In this document: piece by piece, positions 1 through 10,755 of the stretch | Numbering within the stretch: the stretch's first letter is position 1 | Layout of the letters: each line of letters begins with the position of its first letter | Source: Plazaster borealis | Taxonomy: Eukaryota > Echinodermata > Asteroidea > Forcipulatida > Labidiasteridae | Direction: 5' to 3' | DNA length: 64,000 bases | NCBI GenBank assembly: GCA_021014325.1 | Contig: CM037461.1 | Location: forward strand, 10,135,501-10,199,500 | Made by a program: the position numbers and the translations under genes | The notes under the pieces: model-generated | What the model was told of the DNA's origin: nothing | The model's database searches: none | Seen by the model: only the letters and a program-made list of their open reading frames with translations

Positions 1-637
1 ATAATTTTTAACAAATATTTAATTTGGTTTGCGGTAACACCATGTAAAATAATCTACTGTTGGAGGTAGTAGATTTGTTGTGAAAAGAACTCCTCAAGCT
101 TATTACAGTTCTGTAAGAATTACAGTTCTGTAAGAACTTGTCAAGCTTTTATACTTCTGCTGCGGGAAGTGAGATAAATGGTGTCAACAATTCGACTAGT
201 ACGCTGTATTCATCATATTGATTTGTGGCTTGTTATATATACATCACTGCAAATTTCACTGACTATTTTACATTACGTCAATTTGCTGATTGTTAAGTGT
301 AACACCTGAAAATGTCACCTATCTTAGTAAACCATATGCATTTTAACTATTGAAATTACTTGTATTGACTGTATTGTAAATACAGTAATGCTTACGTTTC
401 ATGTGGCGTATCTTGTCTGCCAGCTGTTTTGTACTGAATGCTGACATAAGTTCTCCATTTTTTTCCTTGATGTATGTAGCCTGTGGCATAAAAAACAGTC
501 ATACAAATACAGTATAATGAATAAGAATGTTTTAATGATCGGAAAATGAAATTACTCTTTCAATAAGACAACAATATTATTATCGTTGTACAAATGCAAA
601 TGAATAAGCAATGAATAAATACTCTGCAGTTTGTAGA
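1..637. other. AT-rich non-coding stretch
   Basis: I see no gene here. The only local structure is a 17-bp unit (TTACAGTTCTGTAAGAA) repeated twice in tandem at 103-136. The sequence is AT-rich with frequent stops in all frames. Confidence 0.5.
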
Positions 638-690
638 TTCTGATTGGTCAAAACCTGGTCACGTGGGGGTGTATTTTTATGTGATATAAA
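638..690 (+). promoter_or_regulatory. 53-bp CCAAT / CACGTG / TATA promoter-like module
   Basis: The module is TTCTGATTGGTC (an inverted CCAAT box, 638-649), 9 bases, TCACGTGGGGGTGT (an E-box, 659-672), then 18 bases ending in GATATAAA (to 690). The same three blocks with the same total length of 53 bp occur on the minus strand at 50281-50229, inside a MITE-like element, and again in copy 2 near 61187-61135. Similarity continues weakly upstream (ATAAATAC, CAGTTT). CCAAT and TATA at this spacing would suit an RNA polymerase II core promoter. No coding sequence is visible downstream; a 9-bp inverted pair (CAGCATACA/TGTATGCTG) lies near 728-770. The promoter role is inferred. Confidence 0.5.
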
Positions 691-1480
691 GACTGGCTGT
701 GGGAACTATAAAAAAAAGCCCCTGAACCAGCATACAATGGGTACAACTAGTGTTTGCACTGTATGCTGTCTCTTAAATTCATGCATCTAAGTTTCATTGG
801 ACCTGCATACACACGCGCTGAGAATGTATAAGTTTTGATGTAGCAGGCACGCATATAAAATCCACAAATCCATATTTGTATCTTTTACATTCAGAGACTT
901 AGTAAAATGTGCCCCTTGAACTTGGGTACAACAAATAAACAGTTATCGACAAAACAAAATTTACAAACTTTGATCGTTTGAAGTATTTTTTCACTTTATT
1001 AATGGGAACAACAGTGTTAGGACTCGGATTTCATTATAAATGAACTTGGTTGGTGGCTGGCTGCTGTTAACGGAACTCATCTGGCGGCTCATCGGGTTGG
1101 TAGTGAAGACCGGGTCCTCACACTGTTGTTCCCTTATGCATGTATTAAACAACAATGGTCTTGCAGGTTTTTGTAAGCAAAATACAACTAACCCATCTAT
1201 GAATCTGGACCCACCACTTCAGAAATGCATGCCACCCTTTCAAAATGGTCATCTCGTGCTAGGCTCCGGGTTCTTTGCTTTGTAAAAGGATTCCACATTA
1301 ATCTATAAATATTGTGAAACAAAAACATAATAAACATTATTTGTTCGAAATATGGTTGACATTAATTGACAAAGATGCTATTGTAAAATAGTTACACAAC
1401 CTAACTTGTTATCACAAGAATGCTGTGATAGCTGTGCAATGTAGAGAATAAGTACAGCCGTCAAGTTAGGGTCTGTGTCA
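691..1480. other. Non-coding stretch, no recognised feature
   Basis: No gene is recognised. An open stretch of 81 codons at 1040-1285 (plus) has no recognisable domain and I do not treat it as a gene. Confidence 0.4.
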
Positions 1481-1710
1481 TAAGTTATCCCGGAGAACTA
1501 TCGGAGAGAATTTCTCGGATATAAATTTTTAGTCTGATACTTTTGACCAGAAGTTATGTTTGAAGCTTTGCATTGGGTGGAAAATAGGAAGACACTATCA
1601 CTAGTAAGTTTGCGGTTATAAATGTGTTAAAATAGAAATAAAATCCGATGGAGCTCCACAAATAATTTATATCAGAGAAGTTTTCTCTGATGGTTCTCCG
1701 GGATAACTTA
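1481..1710. mobile_element. MITE-like inverted-repeat element with TA ends
   Basis: The ends are inverted copies: TAAGTTATCCCGGAGAAC at 1481 and GTTCTCCGGGATAACTTA ending at 1710. The similarity extends about 46 bp inward with a few mismatches. The outermost TA at each end fits the TA target duplication of Tc1/mariner-type elements. There is no coding capacity in the 230 bp, so it would be non-autonomous. The family is inferred from the TA and terminal repeats only. Confidence 0.7.
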
Positions 1711-1977
1711 ACTGTCTGAACTACTGTAAAAGTCAAGAAAATATCATTGAGGACCCTCATTTCAAGTTTAATTGTAACAGCCAAATTAAGGACAATGGGT
1801 CCACGAGCTAAAAAATGGGCAAGGCTTATAATTACTCAAATTGTCACTTTTGTTATGTAAATCTTGAATGAAACCAAGTAAAAACACCGCTTAATTAGCT
1901 TTAAACCATTTTTTTGTAAGACAGAGATTGGCAGTTGTTTTCATATATAAATATCCAGATTCGTTTAATTTAGTTTA

Positions 1978-2361
1978 TACCTGGCTGTGATCAGGATTAG
2001 GATTGGATTCTGGGGTCAACGAGCAAGAATCCTGACGGGTAGATACAAACTGATTGGATGCAAATAAAAGTAGCAACAATTGTCATGACTGGGAATTTTG
2101 TTAGTCAACAATTCAAAAGTGATTATATGTTCGGACATAAAATGCAATTTGTGATTGTGAATGAAGATCATACCTGGCTGTGATCCACAAGAAGATTAGG
2201 ATTGGATTCTGGGGTCAACGAGCAAAAATCTTGACGGGTAGATACAAACTGATTGGATGCAAATCAAAGAAGCAACAATTGTCATGACTGGGAATTTTGT
2301 CAGTCAACAATTCCAAAGTGATTTTATTTTCGGACATAAAATGCAATTTGTGATGTGAGTG
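1978..2361. repeat. Direct tandem duplication, period 193 bp
   Basis: A unit starting TACCTGGCTGTGATC at 1978 recurs at 2171. Both copies share GGATTGGATTCTGGGGTCAA, then the GACGGGTAGATACAAACTG block, and end near CGGACATAAAATGCAATTTG. The copies differ by scattered substitutions and a small insertion (CACAAGA) in copy 2. No gene is visible in either. Confidence 0.8.
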
Positions 2362-2572
2362 AAAACAGGTTACATGTGCCTGTGAAGCTTTGACAGGAAC
2401 ATCGAGTTTTAAGAGTATCAATCTAAATGGTAACATATGTGGAATGTTGATAAAGCAAGTGTGTATGTAATGTCTGGTTGGTGTAAGACGTGTCTTTTGT
2501 TCTTCTGAATTATCAGAGCATGTTATGAGAAACTTTTAAGCTTTCAGTAAAACGTAAAATACTCTTTACCGA

Positions 2573-2734
2573 TTACATAATGGATGATAAGCAGCACGAG
2601 GCACGCACTTTCTCTCGTACTGCCTGATTGGCCACATAGTAGTGTCTCTGTGTATCTGGCCAGTGTTCCATTAATTCAGCAACGGCATCAGCGTCTTTAG
2701 ACGAGAGACTCTTAACTGCCTGTTCATAGTCAAA
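2573..2734 (-). pseudogene. Possible 3' exon fragment, tyrosine-recombinase-like C-terminus
   Basis: The minus strand is open for 53 codons, ending in TAA at 2575-2573. The peptide has a natural composition, with segments such as DADAVAELMEH and DTQRHYYVANQ. An H followed by TQRHYY resembles, only loosely, the C-terminal His/Tyr region of tyrosine recombinases found in some animal transposons. A possible splice acceptor (GAACAG) lies just inside the 5' end. No flanking exon was found. This could be a chance open frame; the family guess is weak. Confidence 0.25.
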
Positions 2735-2912
2735 GTAATGTAAGGATCATTTTGCTTTCCAATATAACTAGAGCTACCTGTAGTAAAGAAGTACTTCAAA
2801 GAATGTTTCTACTGTGCACAGGCAATATGTACCAACGTATTTGTCAAAATTTCGTCACACTTTTTTGTTGTGCAATGATGTGTCTGATTGGTCAATACAG
2901 CAAGGGCAGGGC

Positions 2913-2932
2913 TTAATCCCTTACAGAAATAT
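2913..2932 (+). repeat. Leader motif, copy A
   Basis: TTAATCCCTTACAGAAATAT stands directly before the AAGCTT-word cluster. The same 20 bases with one change (A to G) stand at 8984-9003 directly before the CCATGG-word region that opens the satellite. See findings. Confidence 0.6.
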
Positions 2933-2936
2933 AAGG

Positions 2937-3182
2937 AAGCTTGCTGCAAGCTTGCCGCAAGCTTGCAGAGAACATGACGGCAAGCTTGCAGAGAGCTTGC
3001 AGGGTTCCAAATATGCAAATATTGCATGAATGGCCAGTTATTGCAAGCTTAATTGCGCCAGCAAGCTTGCACAACAGGGAGGATGAAGCTTGCCAATTAA
3101 CACCTAGCTGGACGGAATTAAGCTTGTGCAGGCATGTACGCAGGCAGGATGGCAAGCTTGCGCAGGCAGGATGGCAAGCTTG
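2937..3182. repeat. Cluster of palindromic GCAAGCTTGC words
   Basis: Ten AAGCTT hexamers occur in 246 bp (2937, 2948, 2959, 2982, 3045, 3063, 3086, 3120, 3153, 3175), most within the palindrome GCAAGCTTGC or close variants. The last part has a 22-bp direct repeat (GCAGGCAGGATGGCAAGCTT at 3140 and 3162). Open frames here in several phases reflect the repeats and are not genes. Confidence 0.85.
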
Positions 3183-4659
3183 TAGTGCTGTGTGTTTACG
3201 GGTAATTTTCTATCGGGTACTCGTTGTCCACATCGTTTCGTTTTTCGAGTGTCCGTTATCACAGCAGACAATGAGTTTACGAGTTGATTACTCTTACAAA
3301 CATTATTGAAAACATGCTGAAAACAAGTAACCTACAGACTACTGCTTTTTTCCCAATTATATAAATTTCGGGTTTTACTGTATACCCATGGTGTGAAATT
3401 TTCAAATGCTGATAAAAAAACATTTTTCAATTGAACTACCTGGGCCTGGCTATAATAATATTACACACATTTAAGTGTAAACTACTGCGCATGAAACAGG
3501 GTTGTTCTAAAACACCCTCAACCCTCTTGACCCACGAACCCCATGACCCCCCGACTTACGTTACCAGCACCATTTTGCATTGCCGAGCATAGCGTATGGC
3601 CGACCCTAGCCTGATTAAGATTATATCCCAACTGGGAACCTGCGTTTACCGCCCGAGTTCGATTACAGCCAACTGATTACGTGATGATCAAACCCGTAGT
3701 ACTGTACATGTGTACATGTAGGCCTACATGTAGTTCAACCCGCGCACCTACCGCATTTCCGGCCACATGGAGGAGAGAGCCAGACTACGTGCGCATGCGT
3801 GTATTAAAGTTTGTATACTGGAAATGAACGAACGCGATGGCGATATCAAGACTTGTCAAACCATTTTACGAACTTAAAAATAATCTCTATTTGGGATTTT
3901 ACCACCGTAACCTACCCAAAATTGTTTACGTGCGTGACGTGAATTATGTAAAGAAAACTATACTTAGCTTCAGAGACAGCGTCAAATAGATAGCGTCATT
4001 TAAAAAAAAAAATTATCACGGACGGTAATTTTGGGAAATGGCAATACGGGACCCCCGCACTTTCGGGGGTTTAATTTTTTGGAAAGCCGGACTGTCCCGC
4101 AAATTTCAAGATAGTTGGCAGGTACGTCTGGACACCGTGTACGTGATGTGCAAAAGTGGATTAAACCAGGGAGCTATAAAAAAAAACACGCCCATTATGC
4201 TAAGTGGTCTCAATTGTCTTAGGGAAAAGAATTACGCAGAATATTTGTTTTCGTCTTTTTTCGACGGTTATGATTAAAACACGCAACAAAAACACAAGTT
4301 AAAATTAAAATTATTTATTTAGTATATCAATGGTTCTTGACAAAGTGTATCTTTAATAACCCGGCTACATGTCAGGGATTTAATATCCACGACCAAGTTA
4401 TACGTGATAAGATTTCCCCCAACTATTTAGTTCCAACATTGTAGCTATAAATTATAAGCAAATTATTTATCATTTAAAACCTATTTTACTTTACTCCACT
4501 CAAATTAATAGATTTAAGAGGGGACAATTCTGGATATTTTCCCCAATTAACCTTTTGGTTATGAACGGATTGATTTGTTTACACAAGGTGGGGGGGATGT
4601 CAGCCCATCATGTACATGTAGGTGATCAACAATTTACTATTGTCGTCATCTTATACAAA
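3183..4659. other. Non-coding stretch with a perfect 20-bp palindrome
   Basis: No gene is recognised. TACATGTAGGCCTACATGTA at 3713-3732 is a perfect palindrome, flanked by further TGTACATG words. A 79-codon open frame at 4038-4277 has no recognisable domain. Confidence 0.5.
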
Positions 4660-5250
4660 AAAATAATATAGCACTTCACTTCAGCTGCTTGTACAAAAAT
4701 TTGTTTACAAATTTTACTCTTCACAGTTTTTAAAACATAAGACTACTTCCATACAATGTACTTATATAACATAAATAAAACATCTGAGATATGAGGTCGC
4801 AATTTGTTCGTTTTTTGGCATACAACATCAATTACTATGACTTTTTTGTTCTTATATAACATAAGAAAAATATAAAATGAAGAAAGACATTGATATAAAT
4901 TTAACAAATACATTTAACAATAATCATGCTTTGAACGAAATAAAAGCCCTAATAATCTGTTTACAAATGTAACTCTTCACATTTTTAAAAATATAAGACT
5001 ACTTCCAAATACCTTAAAATAGAAATAAAACTTGTGATGTGGGGTGGCAATCTGTTCGGTTTATGAAGGATTAGCGTTGACACAATGTCAATTACTATTA
5101 CTTTTTATCATCAAAATTGTAGAAAGACATTGACATAAACTTAACAAATAAATTATTAACAATAATCACACCATGAACTAAAAAATGAGACTACATTTTG
5201 CTCGTTTGTTACTAATGTGTTAAGGACAATAGTGTAGCACTTCACTTAAC
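4660..5250. repeat. Diverged direct duplication, period about 256 bp
   Basis: A block beginning TTTACAAAT at 4704 recurs at 4960. Shared landmarks in the same order are ACTCTTCACA, ATAAGACTACTTCC, GGTSGCAATYTGTTCG, GACATTGAYATAAA and TTAACAATAATCA. A further fragment, TAGCACTTCACTT, occurs at about 4669 and 5236, suggesting remnants of a third unit. The DNA is AT-rich and has no gene. Confidence 0.65.
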
Positions 5251-5423
5251 TGAAAAAATAGACATCTTTAAAGATTTAGTTATATAGATTATTATGAGGG
5301 TTTTGGCATCAAACTTTTGGCAAGGTTTTGACACTGTAAAAAATAAATATATAATTATGCTGCAATAAAATTACACTATATTTTATAAAGAAAAAAACCT
5401 GAGCATAGTTGACTGTTTGCACA

Positions 5424-8400
5424 TTATTCCACTGCAAAATTCAACTCTTCGTGGAGAAAATCTCTTTGGCATCGTGTCAATGCTAATCCTTCAGAAATTG
5501 CTAGCATCTCAGGCAAAAAATATGCGTGACTTCCTCTTATGCAGCCCCTATTTACATGGTAATAATAATCCGTATGCCCTCGGGAGAGATATTTAATACT
5601 TGGGTCAACCTTGTCTGGATATTCCCAAGCACCCCTGTGGGATATCACAAGGTTGTTGGGTGGTGGAGGGACAACATTTTCGAAGGCTTTATGGCATTGC
5701 CAACATTTGTAATTGTCTTTCCTTACATTTTTTTATGGGTATTACAAAGGGTTCATTATTATGAAAGCATTTATTATAATCATCATTGCCTTTGGACAGT
5801 GGCCCATTATTTCTAGATCTGTCTCTCCCACGGAATTTTGGTTAATCTCTCTTATTGCCAGTACCAGGTTTTCTTTTACTAAGCAAGGCAGTCTTATTTG
5901 TTTTCTGGGGTTGGTGATTAAGCCACCCTAAATGAAGTTCCAGTAGCTTCTGCTGTGCTGCGACAGCCAGACTATGCTTACAGGTAACTTTGTATCTGTA
6001 GCCTTTGCAGTCACAAGAAACACTGTTCGTATTGACTTTGCATGTATTCATTCCATGTTTACTTTCCGAGTACACAAGGTACTCGGGACTTTACCCTTTC
6101 CTGGTTTTGGGGTAATGTCACCAGAGGTGTTCAGTAATTCCTCTGCTCCATTCATTTTGAGACCAACAGTTGGCTCAGGAAGTCCACGGCCATGTAGCGT
6201 GTTGTGTTAAGGCTGAGGAAGGGTCACATCTACTGCTTCTTCCACTTCACCAGTGCAATCAGGCTCCGCCAATGGTTCAATGCTTTTCCTTTTCTTGGCC
6301 TCAACTGGAGTAATTCTGCTGGCTTGAGACAAATATTTTTTCTTAGCCGCTTGGGGTAACGCCACCCACTTGTGTACAGGGATATTAATGTAGCTGTAAT
6401 CTGCTGATAGCTATAAATCGCCTTGGCCGATGAGAGCTTTGGTGAAACTAAACTGCTCACAAAAAGTTAGGAAACTTTTTTTAATCATGTACATTTTTAT
6501 TATTTATTACCCTCTTGTATTATGTTGCATATCAATAGAAAGCTGAAGTGTTCTTCTTTAAAATGAAACCAAATGTGCAATGATGACATGTTGCTGGACT
6601 TGTGCCAAAATTAGCAATTTTGTGTTACTGTGTGAACAAACAAATTGACACTGTAATTCAAACATGCGGTAATTTTGGCACATTTGATTTGTGACTTGCA
6701 TTCATGTAGCCAAATTCAGCAACATGTAATAATTGCAAATGTGGTATCATTTTAAAGAGGAACACTTCAGCTTTGCATTGATATATAACATATACAAGGA
6801 GAGTAATAAATAATAAAAATATATACTTGATTAAAAAAAGTTTCCTAACTTTTTGTGAGCAGTTTAGCTTCCATGGTCTTCTCAATTGTAAGGATGACGG
6901 TTGAGAAGTAATTAAGGAATGTCATTTTTTTATCATGATGTGAGGTCTCCTTCGCAACTTGTTGTAGTCTACGGTTGAAGCTTTCAGCTCCATTTGTGTA
7001 GGGCCGCTGATGAACTGCAAAGTTAGCCTTTCTCCTTGCAGATTTGAGAAGCCTTTTTGCAATGTCCTTGCTTCTTGATTTAAGCCAATGGTATGCACGA
7101 CTCGAATGGCCAGCAGTTTTGCCCATTGCAATCATTTCCCAATTTTCCAAACCGGACTTCAAGTTAAGCAGTTTTCTTCAAACTCTGTCTGGTCTTCACA
7201 ATCTACCAATCCACCAGGCCCTGCCAACGCCTGTGTGAAATCTGCAGTATTCTCTTTGGAAATGCGTAAATCATGCCTCAGGTAGTCTAGAAAATTTCGC
7301 TGAAAATGATTGCAGCACCGGAGCATGTTTCCATACGGCTTCCAGGCTTTCCACAGGGCAACTTCATCATCAGTGATGACCGTAACCTTGTACTTTTTGC
7401 TCTTGATTGCAGGAGTTGCATGAACAACATCTTGGACAATGAGGTCATGCACCCTTGAATCTTTTCTTTCATGAAAGGCAACAGCTAGCATTACCCATGG
7501 ATGGTCCCCATCTTTGTTTAAGAGTGACTTGTCCGTAAGTGTGACTGTAGTGACGTAGAAATCCTGCTTCCCAAATGTTGTGTCTGTCTGCAGGACTGTT
7601 CCATTTTCGATAAATCTTGAATTGGCTTTCATATAGAGAGTCTGGAATACTAATGTGATGCCATGTGTTCTATGTTGTCCTATAATGGCACTTTCATGTA
7701 ACTCTTCATTGAAATCCAATATTTCTTGCAAGGGATCTCTGGACTTGCTGTTGTACCTTATGTTGTAGATGGAATTAACAGTTGGTTGCTAGCATGGATC
7801 ATCACACAGTGGGTCTTTATTCTCTGCATTGTGAAGGGTCAAACCTGGCTTTTGATGCAAAACTTCATTCCTTATTCTATTGCGGGTGCTTTGTGTAAGC
7901 CTCCCAATGAAAGGTTCTTGCTTTTCTTCGCATTTCCATGCTTCTGTGGCACAAAATCAACTAGTGTGACATTCACAGGAAGATTGTATTGCAGAAATGC
8001 TACATTGTTAACAACACTGCCATCTGTGCCTGACACCCAGTTGATTTGTTGTCTCAGACCGTACTTGGGAATGGCATATGTGTGCCAGTGTAAGAAATAT
8101 TCACCATCCTCTAGCACATGATCTGCCAACTCCTCACTGATGTGGATATGCTTCCACCTCCCTTCAACTTCTTTCACTACCCAACGGTAATGCCTGAGTT
8201 CCCTAGTATAAACCCCATTTCCATCTGACACAAGATCTGACTGATGCACATGCTTCAAATCTAACAGAAATGCAGCATCTTGCCGAACACACAAGGGTCT
8301 TTCAGTGCACTTTTCTTCTTCAATAGTATCATACAGAAGAAGTGTGCACACTTTCTGCATAACATATGGAACCTTGTTTCGCAGCTTTAGTACAGGAATT

Positions 8401-8582
8401 TCTTTCCATCCACGCCAGTATGGCCCTTCATTGAACACATAAGAGAAATGCCCTGTCACATTACCAGCACTGTCATCACTGGAAACCACAATGCAAGTGG
8501 CATCATCATGTCGGAGGTCCTGAAAACCAGAAGGCGACAAAGGCTCGTCGATACCCGAGCTTGATGGAGGATCCTGTTGCAT
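5424..8582 (-). pseudogene. Decayed MULE-like transposase with SWIM zinc finger
   Basis: Read on the minus strand, the fragments line up as one protein of roughly 900 residues. 8582-7872 is an N-terminal region I do not recognise. 7731-7159 holds QTDTTFGK (first Asp, codon 50 of that block), VITDDE (second Asp, codon 121) and RCCNHF. 7162-6845 holds NGAESFNR (the Glu). 6075-5842 holds a SWIM finger, CDC-x8-CKH. 5648-5424 holds a C-terminal block with SHRGAWEYPD. The D, D, C/H, E order followed by SWIM is typical of Mutator-like transposases and relatives. Lesions: a frameshift near 7905-7935, TAG at 7791-7789, a frameshift near 7160-7175, a MITE at 6451-6864, TAG at 6413-6411, TAA at 6209-6207, a frameshift near 6080, a stop at 5844-5842, and a further frame change near 5700. 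I saw no terminal inverted repeats for it. Some breaks could be introns, but the small shifts fit decay better. Confidence 0.75.
6451..6864. mobile_element. 414-bp palindromic MITE inside the MULE-like pseudogene
   Basis: The terminal repeats are AACTGCTCACAAAAAGTTAG at 6451 and its inverse ending at 6864. The arms stay alignable for about 200 bp each, so the whole element is a long imperfect palindrome. It is flanked by TA at 6449-6450 and 6865-6866, the target duplication expected of Tc1/mariner-type elements. Removing it and one TA joins the two gene fragments in the same frame (ATGGAAGC then TAGTTTCACC on the minus strand), which confirms insertion into the gene. Confidence 0.88.
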
Positions 8583-8760
8583 ATGTTGTAAAGCAGAACC
8601 CAGAGGACTTGAAGGTGATAGATGATGATGCCCTACTGAAAGGTAGGAAGGTGGTAGGAAGGTCTTCGTCTCTTGGCTCCATGTGAAGGCTTACAGTCAC
8701 TGTCAGAAATCAGGAAGTGTGTACAAGAGGAGCTGAAATTTGAACAGAGAGCAATGAAGT
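8503..8760 (+). pseudogene. Unrecognised plus-strand coding-like fragment
   Basis: On the plus strand a protein-like frame runs from about 8503 to the TGA at 8691-8693, with segments GGPENQKATKARRYPS, AYVVKQNPEDLKV and GRKVVGRSSSL. A second frame, shifted by one base, continues to the TAG at 8759-8761 with LQSLSEIRKCVQEELKFEQR. The two read naturally as one C-terminus broken by a single-base shift near 8691. The composition looks coding but I do not recognise the family. It overlaps, on the opposite strand, the first codons of the MULE-like fragment, so one of the two must end near 8510-8580. Confidence 0.35.
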
Positions 8761-8761
8761 A

Positions 8762-8983
8762 GTTTCAAAAGTGCACTTGATACATTGATGCAGTCTTCTC
8801 ACAACCGTTTGTGGGAATTTATAGTTGATTTCATGTTTATGAGCATTTCAACATGACAGATGGTCTTCACAGAAATTGCTGTTTACACTGTAAACTTTTG
8901 ATAAAGCCCTTCACAAACTTTGATTTAAATTTTGGGTTGGTTCCCTTTTTGCAATACATAGACATGGGTTCCCATGTTTTACT
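8762..8983. other. Non-coding approach to the satellite
   Basis: No gene is visible. ACATGGGTTCCCATGT at about 8962-8977 is a perfect 16-bp palindrome made of the same CATGG/CCATG words that appear in the satellite. Confidence 0.5.
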
Positions 8984-9003
8984 TTAATCCCTTACGGAAA
9001 TAT
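8984..9003 (+). repeat. Leader motif, copy B
   Basis: TTAATCCCTTACGGAAATAT matches 19 of 20 bases of the motif at 2913-2932. It marks the left edge of the satellite region: the CCATNGG words begin immediately after it. Confidence 0.6.
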
Positions 9004-9062
9004 CCAATGGCCATCCCATGGGAATACCATTGGATCCCATAGGATGGCCATGGTGCCTTATG
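9004..9062. repeat. Irregular CCATNGG-word edge of the satellite
   Basis: Before the regular monomers start, the sequence is made of short variants of one word: CCAATGG, CCATCCCATGG, ACCATTGG, CCCATAGG, GCCATGG. ATGGCCATCC (9007-9016) and GGATGGCCAT (9042-9051) form an inverted pair. The words resemble the CACCATTGG and CACCATGG blocks inside each later monomer. Confidence 0.65.
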
Positions 9063-9299
9063 GGATCACCATGGGGTTTTATTGACACAATGGAGTGTGG
9101 CATGGTGAGTCTATGGGGGAAAAGAATCACCATTGGGATCACCATGGGGTTTTATTGACACAATGGTGTGTGGCATGGTGAGTCTATGGGGGAAAAATCA
9201 CCATTGGAATCGCCATGGGGTTTTACTGACACAATGGTGTGTGGCATGGTGAGTCTATGGGGAAAAAATCACCATTGGGATCACCATGGGGTTTTACTG

Positions 9300-10755
9300 A
9301 CACAATGGTGTGAGACATGGTGAGTCTATGGGGGAAAAGAATCACCACAGGGATCACCATGGGGTTTTACTGACACAATGGTGTGAGACATGGTGAGTCT
9401 ATGGGGGAAAAGAATAACCATTGGGATCACCATGGGGTTTTACTGACACAATGGTGTGAGACATGGTGAGTCTATGGGGGAAAAAATCACCATTTGGATC
9501 ACCATGGGGTTTTACTGACACAATGGTGTGTGGCATGGTGAGTCTATGGGGAAAAAGAATCACCATTGGGATCACCATGGGGTTTTATTGACACATTGGT
9601 GTGAAACATGGTGAGTCTATGGGGGAAAAAATCACCATTGGGATCACCATGGGGTTTTATTGACACAATGGTGTGAGACATGGTGAGTCTATGGGGGAAA
9701 ATCACCATTGGGATCACCATGGGGTTTTATTGACACAATGGTGTGAGACATAGTGAGTCTATGGGGAAAAGAATCACCATTGGGATCACCATGGGGTTTT
9801 ATTGACACAATGGTGTGAGACATGGTGAGTCTATGGGGGAAAAGAAACACCATTGGGATCACCATGGGGTTTTATTGACACAATGGTTTGAAACATGGTG
9901 AGTCTATGGTGGAAAAATCAGCATTGGGATCACCATGTTTTTTTTATTGACACAATGGTGTGAGACATGGTGAGTCTATGGGGGAAAAGAATAACCATTG
10001 GGATCACCATGGGGTTTTATTGACACAATGGTGTGAAACTTGGTGAGTCTATGGTGGAAAAATCACCATTGGGATCACCATGGGGTTTTATTGACACAAT
10101 GGTGTGAGACATGGTGAGTCTATGGGGGAAAAAATCACCATTGGGATCACCATGGGGTTTATTGACACAATGGTGTGAGACATGGTGAGTCTATGGGGGA
10201 AAAGAATCACCACTGGGATCACCGTGGGTTTTACTGACACAATGGTGTGAGACATGGTGAGTCTATGGGGGAAAAGAATAACCATTGGGATCACCATGGG
10301 GTTTTACTGACACAATGGTGTGAGACATGGTGAGTCTATGGGGGAAAAAATCACCATTTGGATCACCATGGGGTTTTACTGACACAATGGTGTGTGGCAT
10401 GGTGAGTCTATGGGGAAAAAGAATCACCATTGGGATCACCATGGGGTTTTATTGACACATTGGTGTGAAACATGGTGAGTCTATGGGGGAAAAAATCACC
10501 ATTGGGATCACCATGGGGTTTTATTGACACAATGGTGTGAGACATGGTGAGTCTATGGGGGAAAATCACCATTGGGATCACCATGGGGTTTTATTGACAC
10601 AATGGTGTGAGACATAGTGAGTCTATGGGGAAAAGAATCACCATTGGGATCACCATGGGGTTTTATTGACACAATGGTGTGAGACATGGTGAGTCTATGG
10701 GGGAAAAGAAACACCATTGGGATCACCATGGGGTTTTATTGACACAATGGTGTGA
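9300..10755. repeat. Higher-order repeat, 864-bp shift
   Basis: The block at about 9300-9890 recurs at about 10163-10755 with the same run of rare variants in order: the AAGAATAACC unit, CACCATTTGGATC (9481 and 10345), a GGGGAAAAAGAATC unit, GACACATTGGTG, GAGACATAGTGAG, then AAGAAACACC. The shift is 864 bp, about twelve monomers. Confidence 0.8.

Noticed and set aside
1040..1285. 81-codon open frame as a gene
   Set aside because: No recognisable domain, no splice context and no related copy in the window.
2809..3309. Overlapping open frames of 70-122 codons on both strands
   Set aside because: They arise from the GCAAGCTTGC word cluster, which lacks stops in several phases.
3713..3732. Perfect 20-bp palindrome as a regulatory site
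   Set aside because: TACATGTAGGCC-type words are simple and low in complexity; nothing nearby suggests a regulated gene.
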